Positions 33,432-41,389 of a stretch of DNA of 45,884 bases are shown in pieces; position 1 is the stretch's first letter; each line of letters opens with the position of its first letter. The stretch covers positions 1 through 45,884 of the IMG/VR virus record IMGVR_UViG_3300042691_056007, one strand, 5' to 3'. The stretch is from a virus. A program made the translations under genes and the position numbers. The notes beneath the pieces are model-generated. The model was not told the origin of the DNA, searched no databases, and was given only the letters and a program-made list of their open reading frames with translations.

Positions 33432-34012
33432 CCTTGTAATAGTTTAGATCTTCTTAAATAAGAATCCCTCACTGCAACTAACTGAGTTTTTTTTAAATGT
33501 GAAAATGAAAGATCCTCTATCATTTTATTCACAGTTTCTGCTTTGTTTTGAGCATCAAAAGACGAATTTATTCTAGATGTCCAATTTTCTAAAACTAAGA
33601 TAAAATCAGAATCTTGACCATGTGTCTTCAGAAACTTCTCTACTTTTTTAACAGTGCTTAGATTTTCTTTCAAAAAATTTTTTGTAGTTAATTCTTTGTT
33701 AATATTATAAACAGCTCTTTCTAATATCTCACCACCTTTCAAAGATTCTAAAACTTCTGATTTAGCTTTCAGACTTTTCTCAGAAATCAAATCCATGATT
33801 GCATCAGCTAAATCTTCTTTACCGGAAATAGAGACACTATTATTGAAGTTTTGTTTTCTGACAGATCCATTTGATCTGATGACTAATATGTCATCTATCA
33901 AACTCATTATTTCGAATCTAAGATTTTCTCTTTCAATATCACCTTTAGGAACTTCTACTGCTTTTGGTTCATTTGTAACTTTTTCTCCAGTTAATTTGCT
34001 GAATTTTTTCAT
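33428..34012 (-). CDS. Hypothetical helical protein with cargo-like leader
   Basis: A 194-residue, almost entirely helical protein beginning MKKFSKLTGEKVTNEPK. The leader is shorter than the typical [F/Y]-x-E peptide of this phage but similar in its basic/Phe start. The rest is charged helices (NLRFEIMSLIDDILVIR; SHLKKTQLVAVRDSYLRRS). No catalytic motif is visible. The promoter-like element 24 bases upstream abuts the terminator of the preceding unit. Confidence 0.75.
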   Translation of the reverse strand: MKKFSKLTGEKVTNEPKAVEVPKGDIERENLRFEIMSLIDDILVIRSNGSVRKQNFNNSVSISGKEDLADAIMDLISEKSLKAKSEVLESLKGGEILERAVYNINKELTTKNFLKENLSTVKKVEKFLKTHGQDSDFILVLENWTSRINSSFDAQNKAETVNKMIEDLSFSHLKKTQLVAVRDSYLRRSKLLQG

Positions 34013-34036
34013 AAGTTGATTTTATTTTTTCTTTCA

Positions 34037-34047
34037 CTATATATTAA
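34037..34047 (-). promoter_or_regulatory. Candidate promoter element TTAATATATAG
   Basis: A minus-strand copy with one mismatch, 24 bases before the start at 34012. It lies within the T-rich tail of the adjacent terminator. Confidence 0.5.
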
Positions 34048-34050
34048 AAA

Positions 34051-34076
34051 ATAAACCCACAAAGTTGTGGGTTTAT
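34051..34076 (-). terminator. Rho-independent terminator
   Basis: Stem ATAAACCCACA / TGTGGGTTTAT with a 4-base loop and a T run on the minus strand, 1 base after the stop at 34078. The tail runs into the next promoter-like element. Confidence 0.88.
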
Positions 34077-34077
34077 T

Positions 34078-34308
34078 TTAAATTGTCTTTTTATGCTCTT
34101 GAACTTCAATTCTAATCTGCTCTGCCTCTCTTCTAATTAATTGCATCACTTTTCGAATTCTCGTTCCCGCAGTTTTATTTCCTTTAATATAAAACTTTTC
34201 AAAATCGTCTTTCAAATGGACGTACATACCATCGACCTCTATCTCTTCCGTTAAAAGCTTCAACAAATTTTCCCATCTGTCAATATTCTCTACTTTTTCT
34301 TTTGACAT
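34078..34308 (-). CDS. Small hypothetical helical protein
   Basis: A 76-residue charged protein (MSKEKVENIDRWENLLKLL...GTRIRKVMQLIRREAEQIRIEV). The central KGNKTAGTRIRKVMQLIR segment resembles the N-terminal part of histone-like phage proteins (a KxxxxxGRRxR-like basic stretch), but this is a weak likeness. It is a single-gene unit with a promoter-like element and terminator of its own, suggesting abundant expression. Confidence 0.72.
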   Translation of the reverse strand: MSKEKVENIDRWENLLKLLTEEIEVDGMYVHLKDDFEKFYIKGNKTAGTRIRKVMQLIRREAEQIRIEVQEHKKTI

Positions 34309-34327
34309 AATCTATTTTATTTTTAGA

Positions 34328-34339
34328 TTATATATTTAA
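34328..34339 (-). promoter_or_regulatory. Candidate promoter element TTAAATATATAA
   Basis: A minus-strand variant with one extra A, 19 bases before the start at 34308. Confidence 0.4.
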
Positions 34340-34358
34340 GAAATAGTCTTTCCCTCTT

Positions 34359-35474
34359 TTAATCCATCTTGAAGTGTTTCTTTAGTATCTCTTGAGCAGT
34401 TTCTTTTGTCTTAGAAAAATACTTACTACTACCCGAAGATTTGAATATACCCAAAGAGATCATCAACTTATTAAAATCCTGTATATCTTTATTCAACAAT
34501 ATTATCCCATTTACTTTACATAAATCTTGAATGTTTTTTCCACTCATTAACTTATCATTTACTTTTGTATCTGAAGTGATAATAATCTCAAGAATTGCAT
34601 TATAATTATACCACTTTTGAAAGTTCGAATCTTTGTCTAATTTTTTCCTAAACTCTTGGTAAGATCTCCATTTGTAATACTCGTTGAAGTAAACACCAGC
34701 AAGAATAATCAACTCTATTAAAGTAGAAATAATAATGAAGAAAAATGAATTGTCTTTATTTTCTGTCTTTTTTTCTTTAGCTTCTTCTTTAGAGTCAGTC
34801 TCGTATTCTTTTACTTTAATTTCTACTTCTTTTTTAAGTTCTTTCTTTGTGATCTCTATTTCTTTATTGTCCTGTCTTAATTCAGCAAGCTGTGTTCTTA
34901 AATCTTTCAACCTTGGTTGATATGGATTAGTAGAAGCTATTTCAGTACTTTCTTTATCCTTAGATTCAATTTTTTCTTTGTTAGCTATAATTATTTTGTC
35001 TAGTGAATCAACCTTCATTTTTAGTTCTCTGTTAAGACTATCTTCAAAAGTTTTAACATTTGATACAGCTTTTGTTTCGATTTCCTTTGCCTTGGAAGAA
35101 AATTCTGAAGCACCTTTCAATGATGAGTAAAATGAAAGTGTAATCAAAAGAAGACTAATAATTGCCAAAGGTAAAACATCTTTTTTTATTAAACTATTGT
35201 GTTTGAGTTGTTGCAGACTAAACTTATCAAAAATCTCTCTTTTTAACAACTCAAGTCCACCCAAGAGTATTACTGAAGCAACACCAACCAAAATAGGATT
35301 ATCTGTAATAGCACCAGATAAAATTTTACTTAATAAAAAGTATGCTAAAAATATAGAAGCAGCATTACCAAAAATTGAAAGCCAAAACATCACCAAATTA
35401 ATGTTTTTATAACTTTTATTGAAGTCTTGCTCCTCCATCGACTCTTCTAATTTCTTAAACTCAACTAATTTCAT
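34359..35474 (-). CDS. Four-span membrane protein with coiled coil
   Basis: A 371-residue membrane protein. Spans are predicted at about 25-50, 58-76, 100-117 and 244-263, with a long charged coiled coil between the third and fourth (about 125-235) and a soluble C-terminal domain (about 270-371). The N-terminus MKLVEFKKLEESMEEQD is basic then acidic and loosely resembles the cargo-like leader. The arrangement suggests a coiled coil exposed on one side of the inner membrane. No enzyme motif is visible. The start lies inside the end of the preceding gene (14-base overlap), so they form one operon with the AAA+ gene. Confidence 0.8.
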   Translation of the reverse strand: MKLVEFKKLEESMEEQDFNKSYKNINLVMFWLSIFGNAASIFLAYFLLSKILSGAITDNPILVGVASVILLGGLELLKREIFDKFSLQQLKHNSLIKKDVLPLAIISLLLITLSFYSSLKGASEFSSKAKEIETKAVSNVKTFEDSLNRELKMKVDSLDKIIIANKEKIESKDKESTEIASTNPYQPRLKDLRTQLAELRQDNKEIEITKKELKKEVEIKVKEYETDSKEEAKEKKTENKDNSFFFIIISTLIELIILAGVYFNEYYKWRSYQEFRKKLDKDSNFQKWYNYNAILEIIITSDTKVNDKLMSGKNIQDLCKVNGIILLNKDIQDFNKLMISLGIFKSSGSSKYFSKTKETAQEILKKHFKMD

Positions 35475-35808
35475 TTTCTTTTAATATTATTTTTCCCAAA
35501 AATCTTTCTTTCAAACTCAATTTTCTATTTAATATCGACTTCATTCTTTCGACTTTTTTCTCTGCTTCAATTTTTTCAAATAGATATTTCTCAACTTCTT
35601 TATTTTTATTTTTTTTGAAATCCTCCCATTCACTGAGGTTTTTATCTAAAACTATCTTCATATTTTCATTTTTGCCATAAGAAACTCTGTAAAAATTACG
35701 AAATTTACACAATAGAAAAATAAACTCATCCGGACTTAATCCTTCTTTGAAATCAGAAGTCATAAGGTAGTTCAAAATATCTTCTTCTGATAAATAATTC
35801 ATATTCAT
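35461..35808 (-). CDS. Hypothetical protein between the AAA+ and membrane genes
   Basis: A 115-residue helical protein of unknown function (MNMNYLSEEDILNYLMTSD...). The frame is open to 35889, but that would overlap the AAA+ gene by 71 bases. The ATG at 35808 falls 10 bases after the AAA+ stop and directly behind a TATATAC element, so I prefer it. A Lys/Glu helix (KNKNKEVEKYLFEKIEAEKK) fills the C-terminal half. It overlaps the following membrane-protein start by 14 bases. Confidence 0.68.
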   Translation of the reverse strand: MNMNYLSEEDILNYLMTSDFKEGLSPDEFIFLLCKFRNFYRVSYGKNENMKIVLDKNLSEWEDFKKNKNKEVEKYLFEKIEAEKKVERMKSILNRKLSLKERFLGKIILKENEIS

Positions 35809-35818
35809 GTATATATTT

Positions 35819-36898
35819 TTATTTGTAACCGAATTCATTACCATTTTTGGAGAGTCGTCGCTTAATTGATTCATTTGTTCTTTTTCCATTCATTCTTTTA
35901 TTAGAAGAATTTGAAAAAGTTACATGTTCTTTAGATTTTTCATCAGACAAATGTTCAACTTTAATAACATCTAAGAGGTTGTTACATTTCAATAAATTAG
36001 AATCAACTTCATTCAAATTTTTATTGTTAAGAATTAAAATGATATTCAAATTTAGATTTTTTGAACCTAAACCATCTACCAGTTGTAAAAGATTACCAGT
36101 AAAAAAACTATTTTTAGAAAAATAATCACTAAATTGAATTTCAGCGTCGTCAATCACAAGAATAGCATTTTTTCTCAATTTTAAGAATTTAAAAAAGTCT
36201 GGACTACTTATAGTCAGATCTAACATATTCAAAGGAATATAAATTACTATATTCTCAGTTTCAGAGATTATATAATTAGATAGAGTTGTTTTACCCGAAC
36301 CTCTTTCTCCCCATAAAATTGTTAAACCAGATTCACCCTTTCTTATCAATTTTATTAATTTTTCAACTCTGTTTATAGTTTCATCGTTATAAAAGAACTC
36401 AATATCTTCTAATTCTATTTTGGGTAAGTTTAAATGATTTAATTCATATCCATTTTGTCCAACTGAAATGATATTTGTTCTCTCTGGTCTTATCTCACCT
36501 TCTTCATCTTCACTAAATTCTATAAAATCTTGTAAAGCTAATGTCCATTCTTCTACTTTCTTTAAATGTGATTCATTCCAAATAATTGAAACATCTCCAA
36601 CCATTTTTTCTTCGCCTAATTTGTCAAATAGTGTGAATGAAATATAAAATCCATCCTCGATTTTATATAAATTCTTTTGATTTATGATTGGAACATCACC
36701 AATCGGCATCACTTCACTGAACTCACCACATCTTTGGTAACCAAATCCTTCTAAAAATTGTAAAAATTGTAAAGGATCATAAAAACTATGAAATAAAGTT
36801 TTATTAGGTCGGTTTCCAATTTCTGACCAGCAATAAAGGTAGTCATTTTGCTCCATGTCTTCTTTATTGATAGTCAATGTCATTTTAGAGTTTTTCAT
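35819..36898 (-). CDS. AAA+ ATPase with unknown N-terminal domain
   Basis: A 359-residue protein. The N-terminal 160 residues are unrecognised (aromatic-rich, DYLYCWSEIGNRPNKTLFHS). A C-terminal P-loop ATPase follows: Walker A GERGSGKTT at 197-205, Walker B ILVIDDAE with D250/D251, and a sensor-like asparagine run at LILNNKNLNE. The helical lid of a typical AAA+ protein is short, and the tail is basic (RMNGKRTNESIKRRLSK). It may load or remodel a phage complex; which one cannot be read. It is first in an operon with the 115-residue and membrane-protein genes, so ATP-driven work at the membrane is one option. Confidence 0.82.
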   Translation of the reverse strand: MKNSKMTLTINKEDMEQNDYLYCWSEIGNRPNKTLFHSFYDPLQFLQFLEGFGYQRCGEFSEVMPIGDVPIINQKNLYKIEDGFYISFTLFDKLGEEKMVGDVSIIWNESHLKKVEEWTLALQDFIEFSEDEEGEIRPERTNIISVGQNGYELNHLNLPKIELEDIEFFYNDETINRVEKLIKLIRKGESGLTILWGERGSGKTTLSNYIISETENIVIYIPLNMLDLTISSPDFFKFLKLRKNAILVIDDAEIQFSDYFSKNSFFTGNLLQLVDGLGSKNLNLNIILILNNKNLNEVDSNLLKCNNLLDVIKVEHLSDEKSKEHVTFSNSSNKRMNGKRTNESIKRRLSKNGNEFGYK

Positions 36899-36907
36899 TT
36901 ATTTTTT

Positions 36908-37126
36908 TTAAATTTGTGGACCCAAAAATTGATTAGGGCTAGCATTCGGTAGTTCCGCACTTGGCAGTGGTTGAACTGGCGAATTAAACGCACCACTTTC
37001 CTTTTCTTTTTGTATTAACTTCCTAAGAAAATTCATGGCTACTCTTTCTTGACTCTTTTTTTCGAGTTTCATTTTTTCGTTTCTTTTAGCAACTTTTTTT
37101 CTATGTTCTTTGGCTTTTTTTCCCAT
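36908..37126 (-). CDS. Small basic protein
   Basis: A 72-residue protein whose first 30 residues are extremely basic (MGKKAKEHRKKVAKRNEKMK), followed by a helical segment and a Pro/Ala/Asn-rich C-terminus (SPVQPLPSAELPNASPNQF). It probably binds nucleic acid or sits inside the virion; no family is recognised. It lies 9 bases before the AAA+ start. Confidence 0.7.
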   Translation of the reverse strand: MGKKAKEHRKKVAKRNEKMKLEKKSQERVAMNFLRKLIQKEKESGAFNSPVQPLPSAELPNASPNQFLGPQI

Positions 37127-37171
37127 AATATTTTAATTTTTTTATTTTATATTAAAACAATTTTTGAATGT

Positions 37172-38920
37172 TTAAACTTCACCCTTAAAGGTTAAGGTAT
37201 ATTTATTTTTATAAAACTCAACAGCTTCTTCAGATATACCAAAAATTGTAGTTCCATCAGGTAACTTTATATCATAAACAAATTGTTCAAATTCAGATGT
37301 GTCTTTCGGAACGGCTGGTAAAGCACTGTTCTCCAGTTCTTTGATCAAAGTTTTAATTAAATCTTCAGGCTCAGTATCTTGATCTTTGAATTTTATTTTT
37401 TGTCTATATGCAACCACTCTGTTATTTTTAACAACAAAGGTGTCCAATAAACCGATAATTTCTGTAATATCATCAGGTGAAAAAGAATAAACTGTTACTG
37501 GTGTTTCGTCTTGCAACTTTAATTTCTCACCATCGTTATTAGGTGGATCACCATCATTTTCATATTTTTTTCCTCTATTATCTGTTCCCCAAAAAACTTT
37601 AGTGATAAGATTTATTGCTTCTTCAGGGATTGGTAGATCCAATTTTTTTAGATGACCGAGTTTTTTAAGTTTTTTAGTTGCTTTTCTGAAGGTAGATTCC
37701 TTTGTATTAGCTAAAAGACTAAGCAAAAGATTCAAAAGCGTGAAAATTATATTTTCAAATCCTTGAATCGGAGCTAATATAGCAAAAATACCCTCTATAA
37801 TAGGATTCATAATTGTTCCAAGTATTGCTAAATTTTCAGCAGAAGTAACTAAAGTTAAATATTTAATCGGTTTCAAAAATGGTATCAAATCCTTTACTAC
37901 AGCAATTAAATCCAAAAGACACTGCACTAAAACTAATACACCTTTTAGAGCGTCTGGAACATTGAACGGAGGCAAGGTTATCTTCAAAACAGCAGCAGGT
38001 ATAGCAACCGCAGCAGAAATCAGCGAATTAATTAATTTAGATACAAGTTCTTGTAGTTTAGCTTTAAGAATAAAAAAAGCAGTCTGTATCTCTTTTTTTA
38101 TCTCCTTAACTTTCTTCTTGATTTCATTAACTTGCTCTTCATAGATTTCTTTTGCTAAGTCAACAAATTCTTTAATCTGTCGTTTTCTTATCTCTCTTTC
38201 CTCTTTTTTTCTTTGTTCTCTTTCTTGTCTTCTTTTCTCCTTTTCATCACTCGGATTCGCAGGTGTTGTAGTATTCGATGATGTTGCATCGCCACTTTGT
38301 GGCGTTGTCTGTTGAGCTGGCAGATCTGGTTCTTCCCTAATCAGATTACCATTTTCATCAAGGTGACCTTCATTTTTCCCCTTTTCTTTAAGCAGCGCTG
38401 TTGCTCCTTCCATACCTAAGGATCTTGGTAATCTTTCTTCCCTAACTTTTTTACCTTTAAAATAAATTCGAACAAGTGTTACCTCACCATCTGGTGTTTG
38501 TTGGTAAAAAGATGTATATTCAAATTTAGCCGGTGTAGTGGTTTGTTGAGTTTGTTGATTACCACTACCACCACTCGTTTGAGGTGAACCACTTGTATTT
38601 GTATTTGAAGTTCTATCACCAGATGCACCGCTTGTATTAGTGTTTTCATTGGTATCTTTTGATGACTCGGATAGATTTTCTTCAGAATCTGATTTTCTTT
38701 TATTTTCGAATTTTTCTTCCAACTTTTTATAAAGTTCATCGGCACCATCCACCATTAAATCTATGTCATCACGAGACATCTGAGGATTCAACATGGCAAT
38801 ATACTTCTTTACAGCCTGCTTATCAGGTAACATGAATTTTTCTATGGAAAGTCCACTCTCGAAACTTGTTTTCTCCAGTTTGTCAATGTTTTGAATAAGT
38901 TTGTTAAACTCACCACTCAT
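37172..38920 (-). CDS. Large protein with disordered N-half and hydrophobic centre
   Basis: A 582-residue protein. Residues 80-240 are low-complexity Ser/Thr/Asn/Gln/Pro with charged blocks. Residues 230-275 form a charged coiled coil (REQRKKEEREIRKRQIKEF). Residues 275-405 are strongly hydrophobic and helical (LINSLISAAVAIPAAVLKIT; LLNLLLSLLAN), with several possible membrane or amphipathic spans. The C-terminal 150 residues are globular alpha/beta. This resembles virion proteins such as tail tape measure or pilot proteins in style, but it is short for a tape measure. It is probably a structural or membrane-active protein. It has its own TATATATAA-type element. Confidence 0.6.
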   Translation of the reverse strand: MSGEFNKLIQNIDKLEKTSFESGLSIEKFMLPDKQAVKKYIAMLNPQMSRDDIDLMVDGADELYKKLEEKFENKRKSDSEENLSESSKDTNENTNTSGASGDRTSNTNTSGSPQTSGGSGNQQTQQTTTPAKFEYTSFYQQTPDGEVTLVRIYFKGKKVREERLPRSLGMEGATALLKEKGKNEGHLDENGNLIREEPDLPAQQTTPQSGDATSSNTTTPANPSDEKEKRRQEREQRKKEEREIRKRQIKEFVDLAKEIYEEQVNEIKKKVKEIKKEIQTAFFILKAKLQELVSKLINSLISAAVAIPAAVLKITLPPFNVPDALKGVLVLVQCLLDLIAVVKDLIPFLKPIKYLTLVTSAENLAILGTIMNPIIEGIFAILAPIQGFENIIFTLLNLLLSLLANTKESTFRKATKKLKKLGHLKKLDLPIPEEAINLITKVFWGTDNRGKKYENDGDPPNNDGEKLKLQDETPVTVYSFSPDDITEIIGLLDTFVVKNNRVVAYRQKIKFKDQDTEPEDLIKTLIKELENSALPAVPKDTSEFEQFVYDIKLPDGTTIFGISEEAVEFYKNKYTLTFKGEV

Positions 38921-38940
38921 ATATAAAAATAATTTTTATT

Positions 38941-38950
38941 TTATATATAG
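38941..38950 (-). promoter_or_regulatory. Candidate promoter element CTATATATAA
   Basis: A minus-strand copy, 20 bases before the start at 38920. Confidence 0.4.
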
Positions 38951-38973
38951 AAAGCGGTGGTTTTCAGCGCAAT

Positions 38974-39288
38974 TTAAGTCAATTTATTATAGAAACTTCT
39001 AGGATGTGAAACTTTGGTTCCAAAAGGCCAATCACCAAGCAAAATTCCATGATTTCTTGGTAACCCACTATCTCTCAATTTGTTCGAAAAAAGATCAAAT
39101 AGATAAATGTGGAATTGATCTACGTATTCGATTACACTCTGTGGATTTTCGAAATATTCACTTTGCTCAAAATCAGAACAAAGTGTCATAGAACCTTCAC
39201 CCCAACCATGTGTTGAACGTAAATCTTTTTTTATTCTATCATAATCAAATGATTGAAATATTTCATTAAAACGCCTAATCTTAATCAT
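38974..39288 (-). CDS. Hypothetical protein with cargo-like leader
   Basis: A 104-residue protein starting MIKIRRFNEIFQSFDYD, a good example of the recurring basic/aromatic leader with F-N-E. The rest is aromatic and acidic (HGWGEGSMTLCSDFEQSEYF; NHGILLGDWPFGTKV) with no recognised family. The ATG overlaps the TGA of the 473-residue gene upstream (ATGA at 39285-39288), so the two are coupled. Confidence 0.75.
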   Translation of the reverse strand: MIKIRRFNEIFQSFDYDRIKKDLRSTHGWGEGSMTLCSDFEQSEYFENPQSVIEYVDQFHIYLFDLFSNKLRDSGLPRNHGILLGDWPFGTKVSHPRSFYNKLT

Positions 39289-40706
39289 TTCGAAACCGAC
39301 TGCATCATTTTATTTGAAATCAACATATTAAAATTAGAAGCTGGTTTGAATTTAAAAGTTGCAGAAAGTTTAGAATTTAATTCACCACCACTAAATTTGA
39401 CGACCACATCACAATCTAACAAAGTTTTCTTATCCAATATTAATTTAAGTTTTAAAACAAATTGATTACTTTCTTCTTGATCACTCACCATCATCTTAAC
39501 ATGATAATCAAAACGCATTCTCATGTCATCATAAAATTCTCTGAAAAATCCACGAGATGGGACAAGATTGAAATTATTTCCTCTGTTACCTAAATAGTAA
39601 ACTGGTCTTTCGAGACATCCCATTTTAATAACAAGTGACTTAATCAATTTCATTTTTATTTTACCCCATCCTAGTTTCCAACCACCATCTAATTTTTTAA
39701 TTTCATCCGAATTATTTTTAGTTAGTGATTCAGTCAGTATGTGTTCCAATATTTTGGAATTTAATAAATATATCTTTTTCTCCATCCATTCATTATAAAC
39801 TAATTCTGGATCCATGAAACAATCTTCTCTTTTTTTCCAAATTTCATTTAAAACATCTGATAACCAAATGAAATTTTTATCAAACTCTTTTATATGTTCA
39901 CCCAGAATCTTGAATTTAGGATCTCTATGTCTCAAATCAAAAAAGTCAAACCAACCTAAACTAGGAATTCTATCCGGATCAATAAATTTTTCAATTATCA
40001 ACTGATAATTCTTTTTAGCATTTTCATAAATTATTCTTACCCAATTTTGTACCAACTTATCCCATTTAGGAAGATACTCCTCCGAATATAAATTATCAAT
40101 CTCTAATCCAATTAGATCATCAGCGAGAGCATTAAATGAAGAAGTTTTGGACAGATTTAAGTTTTTATTCAACATAAAACTAAATTGTTTACCATCATTA
40201 GTCTCGACAACTAAATCTTCCATCACCTCTTTACTTTTATTAGGACCTATCCAATAAATAGTTCTTATCATCTCAGTTGTAAGTTTTTCCGAGGTAAGTA
40301 ATTTATCAATTATATTTCTAGCAATAATTCTTGAATCTATCAACGTGTTCCAATCTTCTTCTATTGAGAAATCAACAGATTCAAATAATCCACTTATCTT
40401 TGCACTTTCTTCATCAACTACAAATCTATTGTCTTGAAATTTTCCCAACTGTAATCTATTTTTAGCGAGTAAAAGATTCTTTAAATCAGTTAAAAAAACT
40501 TGAGAGTTTTCATTATATCTCGCCTTCATTCCCCTGTCCAAAATATTGTCGAGAAACTGATTGTTAAGTAAAATCATCGCAACACAAACTTCTTGAACAA
40601 TGTTTGTTGGTTTATAATATGATTTAGTATCCTCTAATTCGGATTGATCGAGAACAAATATATCTCTCGCCTCATTAAACTGTTTATATGTTCTATAAAA
40701 TTTCAT
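39285..40706 (-). CDS. Hypothetical protein, possible PD-(D/E)xK-like core, cargo-like leader
   Basis: A 473-residue protein beginning MKFYRTYKQFNEARD, close in form to the T4 capsid-targeting peptide. Around residues 150-200, YWIGPNKSKEVMEDLVVETN then DGKQFSFMLNKNLNLS has the D-x(n)-[aliphatic]-x-K layout of some restriction-endonuclease-fold nucleases. This is only suggestive, because the usual Glu is replaced by Phe or Met. The C-terminal 110 residues are beta-rich. The gene diverges from the one at 40760 across a palindromic AT element. The function is otherwise unknown. Confidence 0.7.
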   Translation of the reverse strand: MKFYRTYKQFNEARDIFVLDQSELEDTKSYYKPTNIVQEVCVAMILLNNQFLDNILDRGMKARYNENSQVFLTDLKNLLLAKNRLQLGKFQDNRFVVDEESAKISGLFESVDFSIEEDWNTLIDSRIIARNIIDKLLTSEKLTTEMIRTIYWIGPNKSKEVMEDLVVETNDGKQFSFMLNKNLNLSKTSSFNALADDLIGLEIDNLYSEEYLPKWDKLVQNWVRIIYENAKKNYQLIIEKFIDPDRIPSLGWFDFFDLRHRDPKFKILGEHIKEFDKNFIWLSDVLNEIWKKREDCFMDPELVYNEWMEKKIYLLNSKILEHILTESLTKNNSDEIKKLDGGWKLGWGKIKMKLIKSLVIKMGCLERPVYYLGNRGNNFNLVPSRGFFREFYDDMRMRFDYHVKMMVSDQEESNQFVLKLKLILDKKTLLDCDVVVKFSGGELNSKLSATFKFKPASNFNMLISNKMMQSVSK

Positions 40707-40721
40707 TTACTATAAATAAAT

Positions 40722-40739
40722 TTTAATATATATATTAAA
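40722..40739. promoter_or_regulatory. Palindromic divergent promoter element
   Basis: A perfect 18-bp palindrome TTTAATATATATATTAAA in the 53-base gap between the divergent genes at 40706 (-) and 40760 (+). It presents a TTAATATATA core to both strands. Confidence 0.5.
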
Positions 40740-40759
40740 TAAATATCTTCAAAAATAAG

Positions 40760-41389
40760 ATGAAATTTCTTAAAAACTATAAAAAATTTTCAGAATCACT
40801 ACAAATAGATGTATCAATCATAAATATTGACATCAATGAATCACTATCAACTTTTTATGAAAACATTTTAAAGTCGATTGGTGCAGAAAAAATGAATATA
40901 TTTGACAAATTCGTTCTACCAAGTGAAGATTTCAATACTGAAATAGATTTCTTAGATAATAGCTCTGATTTCATCAATTCACTTTCAAGCATCGGATTAA
41001 AAAAATCATCTATTCAAAACACAAGAGACTCCGAAACCTTCGTGAACAAACACTGTAGATTCGTTTTAATTTATAGAATAGAAGCATTTGAATTAGAAAA
41101 TCCCGAATACATCCTTATACAATCTTGGAATGAAACATTATCAAAATGGGAAAATACAGAACTTTATAAAATAAATCCAGATATTGATTTCAATAAATTC
41201 TATGATAAATTGTCAACTAAGGAAATTGAGATAGAACACGATGGAAAAAAATATAAGTATAGTTCTCAAAACAAAAATGAATGGACACTCAAAGATCAAA
41301 AAGGTGACGACACATTTAAAAAATATTTGAGAAAAGACGAATTAGAAAAAATAATCAATGATAATAAAGTTAGATTGACTATTCTTTGA
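40760..41389 (+). CDS. Hypothetical protein with cargo-like leader
   Basis: A 209-residue protein starting MKFLKNYKKFSESLQID, a clear member of the recurring leader set (F-S-E). The body is acidic and mixed alpha/beta with no recognised motif (HCRFVLIYRIEAFELENPEY; KKYKYSSQNKNEWTLKDQKG). It diverges from the 473-residue gene that carries a nearly parallel leader, which suggests a shared fate for the two products. The stop overlaps the J-domain gene end by 11 bases. Confidence 0.75.
   Translation: MKFLKNYKKFSESLQIDVSIINIDINESLSTFYENILKSIGAEKMNIFDKFVLPSEDFNTEIDFLDNSSDFINSLSSIGLKKSSIQNTRDSETFVNKHCRFVLIYRIEAFELENPEYILIQSWNETLSKWENTELYKINPDIDFNKFYDKLSTKEIEIEHDGKKYKYSSQNKNEWTLKDQKGDDTFKKYLRKDELEKIINDNKVRLTIL

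Noticed and set aside
35809-35889. 27-residue N-terminal extension overlapping the AAA+ gene
   Set aside because: It would need a 71-base overlap; an ATG with an AT element directly upstream lies just after the AAA+ stop.
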